From Maricaulis maris MCS10 (GTDB lineage Bacteria; Pseudomonadota; Alphaproteobacteria; Caulobacterales; Maricaulaceae): a DNA stretch of 64,000 bases. The translations under genes were made by a program, and so were the position numbers. The DNA is taken from the NCBI RefSeq assembly GCF_000014745.1, contig NC_008347.1, forward strand, positions 620,001 to 684,000, read 5' to 3'. Under the pieces are notes generated by a model, which was given only the letters and a program-made list of their open reading frames with translations, was not told where the DNA came from and ran no database searches. Below are positions 34,935 through 45,664 of the stretch, one piece after another (within the stretch, counting starts at the first letter, position 1; each line of letters begins with the position of its first letter).

Positions 34935-36047
34935 TTAACTCGTGGATATTGCGGGTGCCTGCGTGGCGGTCTCGATTGATGGACGAGCGCTCAGCCGTGT
35001 TCGCAAGCTGATGGCCGGTTTCTCAACCAACACCCGAAGGCCCCAACCCGCGATCAGGGCCAGCGGCAGCATGATCGCGGCCAGCGCGGTCGTGGTCAGG
35101 CCCGGCAACAGCGCGAAGACCATCATGCCGATCGGCCAGTGCAGGATGTAGATGCCGTAGGAGATGTCTTCGACATTGCGGACCTGATCGCCGGTCCGCC
35201 CGGGAATGCGGGCATAGCCGATCAGGAGATAGGCAGAGGCCAGCGCCACATCGAGCATCAGCCAGCCCATCGGTGTGCCGTGGGTCACCAATGCGGCGAG
35301 ACCCGCCAGACCGGCAAAGGCCGGGGTCAGGCGCAGATATTTGCGGCCGGCATGGAAGGCGGCGCCGACCATGAAGGCGGGGGCAAAGCGTGCCAGCGTG
35401 CCGATGGTCTCTTCGCCGATGCCGCGATAGCCGAAGGTCTCGACTGCTATCCCGAAGGCGACGGTCAGAGCGGACCAGACCAGCACCTGGGCGTTCTGCC
35501 GGTAGAGGCCGACCATCATCAGGGCACCGACGCCGACATAGGCCATCAGCTCATAGCGGATGGTCCAGAGCGGTCCGTTCATGTTCTCGCCCATCGGTGA
35601 GGCCTCGAACACGCCGGGCAGGCCGGCCATCGGGTCGATCTGGCTGATCAGTTTGATCGGGAAGAGCCAGGTCTGTGACTGGCTCCAATACTCGCCGGCC
35701 GGCAAGCTGGTGAACAGCGGACCGATGACCAGCCAGAGCAGCAGGACTGTGGCGATCAGGCCGGGGAAGATGCGGAAGATCCGGGCGCTGACATAGCGGC
35801 CGAGCTGGCTCGATCTCATGGCGCTGGCGGTGATCATGTAGCCGGACAGGATAAAGAAGCCGTCGAGCGAGCATTGGACGATGAAGTCGACTGAGGTCGC
35901 CCAGACACCGGTAAAGGGCAGACCGAGCGGGATCATCAGGGCGTGGCCGTACAGCACGATCAGCGCGAAGGCGATGCGCATTGCCGTGAAATTGTTGGCC
36001 TTGTCGTCCAGATGGCCGTGGCCGTCGCGAAACAGGAAGCGTCCCAT
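34935..36047 (-). CDS. acyltransferase 3 family membrane protein
   Basis: 370 residues with about ten membrane helices. N-terminal motif NFTAMRIAFALIVLYGHALM has the catalytic-type His; DGFFILSGYMITAS near residue 72 and RIFRIFPGL near 95 are the classical acyltransferase-3 (OafB/NodX) motifs. Such enzymes O-acylate extracellular or periplasmic sugars. ATG at 36047 gives MGRFLFRDGHGH and was preferred over the longer frame. It is convergent with the transporter gene, and no polysaccharide genes adjoin it. Confidence 0.88.
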   Translation of the reverse strand: MGRFLFRDGHGHLDDKANNFTAMRIAFALIVLYGHALMIPLGLPFTGVWATSVDFIVQCSLDGFFILSGYMITASAMRSSQLGRYVSARIFRIFPGLIATVLLLWLVIGPLFTSLPAGEYWSQSQTWLFPIKLISQIDPMAGLPGVFEASPMGENMNGPLWTIRYELMAYVGVGALMMVGLYRQNAQVLVWSALTVAFGIAVETFGYRGIGEETIGTLARFAPAFMVGAAFHAGRKYLRLTPAFAGLAGLAALVTHGTPMGWLMLDVALASAYLLIGYARIPGRTGDQVRNVEDISYGIYILHWPIGMMVFALLPGLTTTALAAIMLPLALIAGWGLRVLVEKPAISLRTRLSARPSIETATQAPAISTS

Positions 36048-36218
36048 GGGTTTTGTCCTCGTCTTGTGACAGGTGGCACGCAATTTTCACGCCACCGGAC
36101 CTGCTCCGGGGTGTTAAGGTTAATATCTTGAAATTATTGTAATATTTCGCCCCGCGCTTGGCTTCGGGTTAAAGTCGGGCTGCCACAATCCTGCCAGAAT
36201 TCAATCTGGGAGGGATGA

Positions 36219-36755
36219 ATGCCCCGAACTCGCACATATCTGGCCTGGGCCATCGCGCTGGGACTTGGCGCCGGCGCCGCCTGCCTCGGCCCTGGCCGGG
36301 TCGAGGCCCAATCTGCTGGCCAGTCCGCCGATTGCCAGCGCTACGCCCAGCACCGCGACAATTATCTGCAAACGGTCGGCGCCGGCATGGAACAGCAACT
36401 GGGATCAATGGCGGCCCAGCGCCAGGTGCCCGTCCAGGCAGCGGCCTTTTACTGGGGCGGCGCGCTGATGCAGGCCGGGGACACGCGCACCCTGGCCCAG
36501 CTGACCCTGGCGACCGCACGCTGGCCCGGCAATGCCGCGCGCGCCGAAGTGGCAATGACCCGGATATCCGACGAGCACCATGGCGATCTCGCGGCCCTGC
36601 TGGCCGGCATGATGCTGTCCGATGGTCGCGGAATTGACGATCCGTATCGGGCCCGGGCCTATCTCGTCGACGCCAGCCGCCGCGGCAATGCCGATGCGAC
36701 GGCCTTCCTCGGGCTTTACGATGCCTGTCATACGCGGCGGGTGGCCCTGAACTGA
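36219..36755 (+). CDS. secreted Sel1-like repeat protein
   Basis: 178 residues, signal peptide (1-31, cleavage VEAQ-S), mature helical protein. The last 70 residues (LLAGMMLSDGRGIDDPYRA, AYLVDASRRGNADATAFLG) match a Sel1/TPR pair. Two cysteines (near 39 and 171) could pair. GGGAGGG lies seven bases before the ATG. The 170 bases upstream are AT-rich with AATAT/ATATT inverted words around 36123-36146, the likely promoter area. Confidence 0.65.
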   Translation: MPRTRTYLAWAIALGLGAGAACLGPGRVEAQSAGQSADCQRYAQHRDNYLQTVGAGMEQQLGSMAAQRQVPVQAAAFYWGGALMQAGDTRTLAQLTLATARWPGNAARAEVAMTRISDEHHGDLAALLAGMMLSDGRGIDDPYRARAYLVDASRRGNADATAFLGLYDACHTRRVALN

Positions 36756-36822
36756 GCGTGTCTGCTGTCATCTGACCGCATCGCCATCATCCAAACAGTG
36801 TCCGGCCTGCATCCATGTCGTC

Positions 36823-37629
36823 ATGATGGGGCGTGGAGACGAGATGCGACATCAGAAAACATTGATCGACGGCGCGGGCCTGGCGGTTCGGCTGACCTGG
36901 TACCGCCCGGGCGAGCAGATGGCGCCGCACGCCCATGACTGCCACCAGGTCTCCTGGTTGCTCAGCGGTGAATTGCGCGAAGTCGGCGGCGCTGGCGAAC
37001 ATGACGTCGTCGGCACCAGCCGGGGGGTGAAGCCGGCCGGTTTCCGGCATGCCAACGTCTATGGCGTGAACGGGGCACTGGTCCTGGGCGTGGACATTGA
37101 CCCGGAGGGGGCCGGTTGTTGCGACCTGCCTGATCCCGGGGCCTGGGCGTGGGCTGACACGGCTGCCGATGTACCGATTGAAATTCTCCGGCTGGCAACG
37201 GCGTCGCACAAGGCTGATACCGACCCCGGTCAGACGCTGACCGACCTCGCAGCCTGTGCACTGGAACCGGCATTGGACAGCGGCCATGACAGCCTGGTCC
37301 ATGACCGGGTTGCGCGGGGTTGGCTGGATCGTGTCCGCGAGCAATTGCGGGATGATCCTGACGAGCCTGATCTGAGCCGTCTCGCCGAGCAGGCGGGGGT
37401 GCACCGGGTTCATCTGTCACGCAGTTTCCGTCGCCGTTTCGGTCTGCCACCCAGTCGCTATCGCCTGCAATGCCGGGTCAGCCGGGCCATCGCGGACATG
37501 GTCGACGGCGCGCATATTGCCGAGGCGGCCCTGGCGGCGGGATTTGCTGATCAGTCACATCTCACGCGCGTGGTCCGGACCCATACCGGATTCACGCCCG
37601 GCCATTTGCGGGCGTTGATCGCGGCCTGA
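36823..37629 (+). CDS. AraC family transcriptional regulator
   Basis: 268 residues. N-terminal cupin sensor (about 15-110: RPGEQMAPHAHDCHQVSWLL with His-rich metal-like motif) and C-terminal double helix-turn-helix (about 185-265: LSRLAEQAGVHRVHLSRSFR, AALAAGFADQSHLTRVVRTH, GFTPGHLRAL). MRHQ at 36844 is another possible start. No adjacent gene shares its strand closely; the serine hydrolase gene begins 118 bases after its stop and is a conceivable target. Confidence 0.9.
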   Translation: MMGRGDEMRHQKTLIDGAGLAVRLTWYRPGEQMAPHAHDCHQVSWLLSGELREVGGAGEHDVVGTSRGVKPAGFRHANVYGVNGALVLGVDIDPEGAGCCDLPDPGAWAWADTAADVPIEILRLATASHKADTDPGQTLTDLAACALEPALDSGHDSLVHDRVARGWLDRVREQLRDDPDEPDLSRLAEQAGVHRVHLSRSFRRRFGLPPSRYRLQCRVSRAIADMVDGAHIAEAALAAGFADQSHLTRVVRTHTGFTPGHLRALIAA

Positions 37630-37747
37630 CAGGCGGGCGCGGCAGGCTGTGCGCCAACGGGTTACGCCTGTTCAAGACGCCGGTCTGCGACACCGCTAAT
37701 GTGCGACTGGATACATTGGCCCGACGGGCCTGAACTGGAGAGATTGC

Positions 37748-39268
37748 ATGTTTCGAACCTTGAGCCTCGCCGGCGCCACCGCCCTCGGCCTGGTCGCCGC
37801 TGCAGCCGCTGAGACGCCGGAAGGCGCCGCCGCCAGCCTTGACGCCTTCCTCGATGAATTCCCCGATCTGGGTCCGGGTTATGCGGTCGTGGTGGTCACC
37901 GCCGATGAGGTGCTGATGCGCCGGGTGCAGGGCGAGCGCCGGGCCGTGTCGGGTGATCCGATGACGACCGACACGCCGATCTATATCGCCTCCCAGACCA
38001 AGGCCTATATGGGCCTTCTGGCGGCGCGGCTCGATGCCGAGGGCGTGCTGCCGCTCGACAGCCGGATCACGGATCACTGGCCGGATCTGCAATTCCCGGA
38101 CGGCCTTGACGCCGCGGACTGGACCTTGCGGGACCTGATAACCCACCAGGTGCCGATCGACGTCGGTATCATCACCACGCTGGAGGCCTATGTCGGCTAT
38201 GTCGATCCGGCCGACTATCCGCGTCTGATCGAGACCCATGCTGTCGCCCGGGAGCCGGGCTTCGAATACGATAATCTGGGCTACAACATCTATGGCGCCA
38301 TACTCGAGAGCGTGACGGGTCGGTCGTGGCAGGACTGGCTCGATGTCCACATTCTTGACCCGCTGGAGATGGAGCGAACCTCCGCGCGGACGTCGGACTT
38401 CCCGATCAATGAACTGTCCTGGGGCCATCACTGGGTCGGCGAGGATGTCGGCTGGTTCGAGATCCGCCCGAAGACCGATGGCATGATGCAGTCGGCCGGC
38501 GGCCTCGTCACATCGGTCGATGACATGGCAATGTGGTTGCAGCTTCAGCTGCGCGGCGAGGGGCCTGAGGGGTCGGGTATCACGGCGGAGATGGTGAGTA
38601 CTGCCCAGACCGGCTATGTCGAAACCCATCAGCAGGATCGCCGTAACGCTGCCGAGCTCCGGTGCTCGCACTACACGCTGGGCTGGAATGTCTGCGACTT
38701 TGAAGGCCATGACTTCTACGTCCATGGCGGCGGCTATACCGGCATTCGCACGCAGATGGCCTTCTCGCCCGATCTCGGCGTCGGCATTGCCGCCTTCTCC
38801 AATTCCGACAACATGACCGGCTGGCTGACCAGCCGCACCATCAACATGTATTTCCAGTTCCTGATCGAGCACGAGACGGCCGATCGCATGCGCCAGATCC
38901 GGATCGAGCAATACCCGCAGCGCATCCAGCGCTATCTCGATCACCGCATGGAGCAGCGAAACAGTGCGATGGCGGATGAAAGCTGGGGCGGTTGGAGCTG
39001 GACGCCGGACGCGGAAACCCTGTCGGCCTATGCCGGCCGCTGGACCACCGGCGAACCCTATCTCGATATCGAGATCGCTTCAGTCGGGCCGGCCCTGGTC
39101 TTCAACTGGGGCGATATGAGCGCCTCGATGGTGCCGGCAATTCCGGACCTTTTCGGTGCCCAGACCTCACCGTTTGATGACCTGTACGCCTTCCGCTTCG
39201 AGCGGGATGATGCGGGCGAGATCGTGCGGCTGGTCCGGGGCGAGGACGTCTATACCCGGGCTGAGTAG
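37748..39268 (+). CDS. class C beta-lactamase-related serine hydrolase
   Basis: 506 residues with signal peptide (1-21). Serine hydrolase motif SQTK in IYIASQTKAYMGLLAARLD (about residue 83) gives the nucleophile Ser and general base Lys. YDN in FEYDNLGYNIYGAIL (about 178) is the second motif, and HGGG in FYVHGGGYTGIRT (about 330) replaces KTG. A beta-lactamase/D-aminopeptidase fold is followed by an extra C-terminal lipocalin-like domain (about 405-505), as in family S12 peptidases and esterases. Real substrate unknown; resistance role not implied. Confidence 0.88.
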   Translation: MFRTLSLAGATALGLVAAAAAETPEGAAASLDAFLDEFPDLGPGYAVVVVTADEVLMRRVQGERRAVSGDPMTTDTPIYIASQTKAYMGLLAARLDAEGVLPLDSRITDHWPDLQFPDGLDAADWTLRDLITHQVPIDVGIITTLEAYVGYVDPADYPRLIETHAVAREPGFEYDNLGYNIYGAILESVTGRSWQDWLDVHILDPLEMERTSARTSDFPINELSWGHHWVGEDVGWFEIRPKTDGMMQSAGGLVTSVDDMAMWLQLQLRGEGPEGSGITAEMVSTAQTGYVETHQQDRRNAAELRCSHYTLGWNVCDFEGHDFYVHGGGYTGIRTQMAFSPDLGVGIAAFSNSDNMTGWLTSRTINMYFQFLIEHETADRMRQIRIEQYPQRIQRYLDHRMEQRNSAMADESWGGWSWTPDAETLSAYAGRWTTGEPYLDIEIASVGPALVFNWGDMSASMVPAIPDLFGAQTSPFDDLYAFRFERDDAGEIVRLVRGEDVYTRAE

Positions 39269-39355
39269 CGTCCGGCGGCCCCGTGGCCAAGGGTCTCATT
39301 GCCTGCGGCCACGGGGATGCCGATACTGTCGGTCTCACGCAAGGAAGGACCGACC

Positions 39356-39754
39356 ATGTTCGATACCGCATCCATGACCGATTTCTGGCTTCGTGTACTG
39401 GGACTCTATTTTCTGGTCGCCGGGCTTGGCGTGTTCGCCCAGGTCGACAAGCTCGCCGGACTGGCGACCGAGATTCGGGAAAATGCCCTGCTCCGATGGC
39501 TCAGCGCCATCCTGGCCTTCGCGGTCGGCGTGTTGATCCTGGCAACCCGGGACGGGTCCGGTGGAGGGCCGGCCATGATCGTGTCGATCATTGGCTGGGT
39601 CAGCCTGATCAAGGGCATCTTCCTCTTTGTCGCGCCGCCGGCCCTGTTCGGCTTCTATGACAGCCTGCTCGCCAATCGCACCGTGCTGCGGGTTTGGGGA
39701 GTGGCAATTGTCCTGGCCGGGGGCGGCCTGATCTGGCTGGGCTATTCCGGATAG
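39356..39754 (+). CDS. small four-helix membrane protein
   Basis: 132 residues with four membrane helices (about 8-28, 43-63, 68-90, 106-128). AAGGAAGGA precedes the ATG by six bases, which settles the start over upstream codons in frame. No enzyme motif. The layout resembles small DoxX- or DUF-type inner-membrane proteins. Its 3' end overlaps that of the convergent gene by 13 bases. Confidence 0.7.
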   Translation: MFDTASMTDFWLRVLGLYFLVAGLGVFAQVDKLAGLATEIRENALLRWLSAILAFAVGVLILATRDGSGGGPAMIVSIIGWVSLIKGIFLFVAPPALFGFYDSLLANRTVLRVWGVAIVLAGGGLIWLGYSG

Positions 39755-40281
39755 TCACCGCAGCGCAGAAAGGGGCGCAACATGCGCCCGCCGGGGGTCG
39801 CACCGTCGGCGACATAGACACGCATGGACCGGTTATGGCCGCGGCGGACGGGCGAATATCGCGCGTCGAGAATGCGCAGGGCGTCTGTCCGTACCGACGG
39901 GTCGGCGCTCGACCGTGCACGTTCCAGATTGAGGGTCAGCCTGCCGGTCAGAAAGGCGCTGGTCACCCCGCCAAGCTCAATGCCGACCGTGTGTTGCCGA
40001 CCACCGCCAAACTGCCAGCGGTCGGGTGTGGCGGTCAGCACGAAATAGTGGCGTTCGCCCTCGATCCGGATTTCGATCTCGCCCACATTGGTCGAGCGAT
40101 TGTGGGGCGGTTCGCCGCCCGGCGCGAGGAGCAGTTCGAACCGGTTGCTGTCGGCTTGCCCGCAGGTCGAGCGGCCATCCTCGGACAGCTCGGCATAGCT
40201 GCCGGAGCGGGGGGCATCCGCGACCGCCGCATCGCTGTCCGGCGTCATCAGGCCCAACAGGAACAGCGTGAGCGATATCAT
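39742..40281 (-). CDS. secreted hypothetical protein
   Basis: 179 residues from ATG at 40281, with a short signal peptide (MISLTLFLLGLMTPDSDAA). The mature chain is beta-rich, with two cysteines (near 40 and 174) possibly bonded, and a polar segment GERHYFVLTATPDRWQFGG. No family recognised. Its start lies about 130 bases before the TPP riboswitch, which is on the opposite strand, so the two promoters are divergent. Confidence 0.6.
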   Translation of the reverse strand: MISLTLFLLGLMTPDSDAAVADAPRSGSYAELSEDGRSTCGQADSNRFELLLAPGGEPPHNRSTNVGEIEIRIEGERHYFVLTATPDRWQFGGGRQHTVGIELGGVTSAFLTGRLTLNLERARSSADPSVRTDALRILDARYSPVRRGHNRSMRVYVADGATPGGRMLRPFLRCGDYPE

Positions 40282-40408
40282 GGCAAGGGTCTCCGCAGAA
40301 GCAGGGCCGGCAAGGTGACAGGTAACGCCTGAACCGGTTCTGAACAGTCCCGGGTGATCCGCTGCGCTTGCCAAATCAGCCGCTCGCGTCCAGTCTGCAT
40401 GCAGGAGT

Positions 40409-40495
40409 TCCAAGGGGTGCCTTGCGCGGGTTTTGCGTCGGGCTGAGACATCACCCTTAGGACCGGATCCGGGTCATGCCGGCGTCGGGATGGAG
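40409..40495 (+). promoter_or_regulatory. TPP (thiamine pyrophosphate) riboswitch
   Basis: The THI-element consensus is present in order: GGGGTGCC (40414-40421), a variable P3 arm, GGCTGAGA (40441-40448), CACCCTT (40452-40458) and GACCGGATCCGGGTCATGCC-GGCG (40461-40484). It ends GGGATGG. TCCA (40409-40412) can pair with TGGA (40491-40494) to close P1. GGAG (40492-40495) is the ribosome site of the YjbR gene at 40502 and overlaps the P1 strand, which suggests translational shut-off by TPP. It heads an overlapping four-gene set ending with thiC. Confidence 0.92.
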
Positions 40496-40501
40496 CGGTC
40501 G

Positions 40502-40867
40502 ATGGACACCGAAACCTTCAATGCCCATTGCGGTTCGCTGCCTCACACCACCCATGTGGTGCAATGGGGCGGTGCCGAGGTGTGGAAGGTCGGCGGCAAG
40601 GTCTTCGCCGTCGGCGGCTGGAACAAGGACAGCGACAGCTTCGCCGCCAGTTTCAAGTGCTCGGCCATGACCTTCGAGATGTACAAGGACGAACCCGGTG
40701 TTCGCCCCGCCCCCTATCTCGCCTCGCGCGGCATGATGTGGCTGCAACGCTTTGACGAGCGCACCCTCGATGACGCCGCCCTGCGCGACTATCTCGCCGA
40801 AAGCCACCGCATTGTCGCCGCCGGACTGACCAAGAAGCTGCAACGCGAATTGGGGTTTATCGAATGA
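40502..40867 (+). CDS. MmcQ/YjbR family protein under TPP riboswitch
   Basis: 121 residues of the YjbR/MmcQ family (CyaY-like DNA-binding fold): MDTETFNAHCGSLPHTTHVV, GAEVWKVGGKVFAVGGW, FKCSAMTFEMYKDEPGVRPAPYLASRGM and a C-terminal helix with LRDYLAESHRIVAAGLTKKL. ATG 40502 has GGAG six bases upstream; an earlier in-frame codon falls in the riboswitch and is rejected. It is the first gene of the thiC operon and overlaps the next by four bases (ATGA). No thiamine function is known for the family. Confidence 0.88.
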   Translation: MDTETFNAHCGSLPHTTHVVQWGGAEVWKVGGKVFAVGGWNKDSDSFAASFKCSAMTFEMYKDEPGVRPAPYLASRGMMWLQRFDERTLDDAALRDYLAESHRIVAAGLTKKLQRELGFIE

Positions 40868-41698
40868 ACATCCCGCGCCTTCATCATGGGGTGGCCGCCA
40901 CGCTGGCTCTCGCCCTCGCAACAGCCCCCGCAGCGCTGGCCCACCCGTCCGAGGATGACCCCGCCACGGCGCATTTCCTGGCCAATGAAGCCATCCTGGT
41001 CTCCGCCGGCGAGACCCGCATCCTGTTCGACCCCTTGTTCAGCGTCTCCTATGGCTATCCGCTGGTGGCGCCCGATGTGCGCGCCGCGATCATGGCCGGG
41101 ACACCGCCCTATGACGGGGTTGATGCGGTCTTTGTCAGCCATGTCCATGGCGATCATTTCGACGCTGGTGCCGTCAATGCCTATCTCGCCGCCCACCCGG
41201 ACGTGATCCTGGTCGGGCCGTGGCAGGCGCGGCTGGACATGCAGGCGGCGGACGGATGGAACGACGCCTTCGAGGCGCGCATCCAGGCGCTGCCCTTCAT
41301 CGCCAGCCCGCAGGACCTCGTCCTCGCCGCCGACGGTGTCGAGGGCGCCATCCGCGTCGAGACCGTCCACATCCCCCATGCCGGCGGGCCGGGCCGGGCA
41401 GGCATCCAGAACATGGCCCACCGCGTCACGCTCAATGGCGCGGCCACCGTCATGCATCTCGGCGACGCCACGCCCGAGCCGGCCATCTATGAGACCCACA
41501 GCGACCATTTCGCGGCCCGCACCACCCAGCACGCCTTCCCGCCTTACTGGCTCCTGGGCGAGTGGGGCGGCGAGACCACGCGCCAGCGCCTGAACGCCGA
41601 CGCCGCCACCGGCATCCACATCCCCATCCAGCAACCCGACTGGCTTGATGCGAGCGGCGAGGATTTCTTCACCGAAGCCGGTGAGGAGCGGGGGGTGC

Positions 41699-41718
<20 letters not shown>
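40864..41718 (+). CDS. exported metallo-beta-lactamase-fold hydrolase (UlaG-like)
   Basis: 284 residues. Signal peptide 1-27 (ALALATAPAALAHP). The metal motif HxHxDH is FVSHVHGDHFDAGAV near residue 93, and downstream metal ligands fit VHIPHAGG near 170 and VMHLGDATPEP near 200. Layout agrees with the UlaG/YtnP-like beta-lactamase_2 group that hydrolyses lactones, phosphoesters or similar. Its start overlaps the YjbR stop by four bases and its stop overlaps the next gene, so it is translated from the riboswitch-controlled mRNA. Confidence 0.87.
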
Positions 41719-44115
<2,397 letters not shown>

Positions 44116-44120
44116 GCTGA

Positions 44121-44227
44121 AGAGGGACATGTACCTTTGGTACGTGTCCCATCCAGAAGCTGTTTTCTTGTCCCTTCCAGTATCGAGCTATCTTCCCGGG
44201 ACACGTACCAGAGGTCCATGTCCCTCT
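44121..44227. repeat. REPIN-like element: two inverted 30-bp palindromes
   Basis: Arms 44121-44150 and 44198-44227 are inverted copies, 28 of 30 identical, separated by 47 AT-richer bases. Each arm is itself a palindrome built on GGGACATGTACC and GGTACGTGTCCC. Two inverted REP units around a spacer is the build of REPINs, which are mobilised in trans by Y1-type REP-associated transposases. No such transposase is in the window. It lies between the two copies of the thiC 3' end. Confidence 0.75.
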
Positions 44228-44231
44228 GCGT

Positions 44232-44350
44232 GGGCGCCGAATGCTGTGGAGGCCGAAGAGGGCATGCAGGCCAAGGCCGAGGAGTTCAAGGCGTTGGGGA
44301 GCGAGATATATTTGAGTGAGGATGGCAAGGTGAGGGAGGGGATTGATTAG
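44232..44350 (+). pseudogene. diverged duplicate of the thiC 3' end
   Basis: It starts with the same 19 bases found inside thiC (44003-44021) and goes on in the same frame to its own TAG, encoding WAPNAVEAEEGMQAKAEEFK and then [16 protein letters not shown]. The true thiC tail reads [20 protein letters not shown] and [11 protein letters not shown]. The two tails are clearly homologous but differ by many substitutions, so this is not a fresh tandem duplication. There is no start of its own. Confidence 0.8.
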
Positions 44351-44434
44351 GTGCGCGAAGAGCGTTTATCAACTCTTTGTTTTTTTGTGCCGATCTACTA
44401 TTATAGGTCGTTATTAATCTGAGTGGGCGGTCTT

Positions 44435-45424
44435 ATGGGTGATGTAAACAAAAAGTCGTGTTTTGTAATTTCTCCTATTGGAGACGATGGCACCGAAACA
44501 CGCAAGCGATCGGATCAGGTTCTGAAGCACATAATCGAGCCTGCAGCCAAAGACTGCGGTTACGAAGCAATACGAGCGGATAAGATTGATAAGCCTGGCT
44601 TAATCACAAGTCAGGTCATTGGGCATATTCTCAATGATGATTTGGTTATAGCCGACCTCACAGAGCGCAACCCCAACGTATTCTATGAACTTGCCCTGCG
44701 GCACGCCATCAATAAGCCTCTTGTTCAGATTATTCAAAAGGGTGACCAAATTCCTTTTGACGTCGCGAATCTGCGGACGATTTACATCGATCACACCGAT
44801 CTAGATAGTGCAGCTCAAGGACGTGAAGAAATAGTTCAGCAAATCAGAGCGCTTCAAGAGAATCCGGAAGACGTCGAGACTCCGATAGGAGTTACTTTGG
44901 ATTTACAGGCTCTTCGGCAGAGCGAGAATCCCGGCGATCGGGAGGTAGCTGAATTAATTGAAGATATAGCAGAAATTAAAGCGTCTCTCTCAGCTTTGAA
45001 GAGTTCTTCCGACGGTTCTCAGCTAACAGCAGTTCAAAATCGGCTGGAACATTTGATCTACGAGCTCGATGCCTCCGCCCCAGTCGGGCGCCGCGGTGGA
45101 TTGCAAAATCGAAACCTTCGCAAAACGCTCGACTTCGTTCGACATGGGGGAGGTAGAGATGGGTCGAACATTTCTTTGGCAATTCTGGCCTCTGTATTCC
45201 GCCGTTCTCACCCTTGGCTATATGAGGTCGGGATGGAGGCTTATCGGCAATCGACCTATGGGCCAAAAACAAAGCGGGATAAGGCGCTTCACGAATTTCG
45301 TAGTGCCCTTCACGTCACTTTGGATCTTGGTCCATTCAATGGCGACAAACTCGAGCGAGAGTCTCTATATCTGGTGGAAGAAGCGTTTCGAAATTTGGAA
45401 TTTATTGAACACGAACTGCGATAA
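44435..45424 (+). CDS. TIR/nucleoside-deoxyribosyltransferase-like protein, accessory
   Basis: 329 residues. The N-terminal domain (about 1-130) has CFVISPIGDDGTETRKRSDQ, VLKHIIEPAAKDCGYEAIRA, ADLTERNPNVFYELALRHAI and PLVQIIQKGDQIPFDV. This pattern belongs to the widespread TIR-like/2-deoxyribosyltransferase-like (DRHyd) superfamily, in which Glu of NVFYEL is the likely catalytic residue. A helical region with a short coiled coil (about 165-215) and an unassigned C-terminal domain follow. The gene is visibly AT-rich compared with thiC, and its start has no strong ribosome site. Related proteins occur in conflict and defence settings; that role here is inference. Confidence 0.6.
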   Translation: MGDVNKKSCFVISPIGDDGTETRKRSDQVLKHIIEPAAKDCGYEAIRADKIDKPGLITSQVIGHILNDDLVIADLTERNPNVFYELALRHAINKPLVQIIQKGDQIPFDVANLRTIYIDHTDLDSAAQGREEIVQQIRALQENPEDVETPIGVTLDLQALRQSENPGDREVAELIEDIAEIKASLSALKSSSDGSQLTAVQNRLEHLIYELDASAPVGRRGGLQNRNLRKTLDFVRHGGGRDGSNISLAILASVFRRSHPWLYEVGMEAYRQSTYGPKTKRDKALHEFRSALHVTLDLGPFNGDKLERESLYLVEEAFRNLEFIEHELR

Positions 45425-45489
45425 GATGACCTAACGGGGGGTGGGACATACACCAATTATCGAAAAGCGAACACGCCCCCCCCAACACC

Positions 45490-45620
45490 CCATAAACCCC
45501 ATGCCGAGACCCCGCCGTATTGAAGTCCCGCGGTCAAGGGCGGCGGAGCCGCCGCTTTGCGGTTGTCACCCTTGACCGCGGGACTTCAATACGGCCCCTT
45601 GCTGGCAAGGGTTTTATGGC
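45490..45620 (+). repeat. large palindromic element (family A), copy 2
   Basis: Outer arms around CCATAAACCCC (left, 45490-45503) and AAGGGTTTTATGG (right, 45606-45619). The left internal segment CCGAGACCCCG is identical to copy 1. Inner arms 45515-45540 and 45569-45594 form a perfect 26-bp stem starting CCGTAT and ending TCAAGGG. Its middle (TGAAGTCCCGCGG) is unrelated to copies 1 and 3, yet matched on the opposite arm. The loop is GC-rich (45541-45568). Confidence 0.85.
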
Positions 45621-45664
45621 TCGGTCCGCGCTGGGGGCGCGTCGGCTGACAAGGTGGGGACTTG

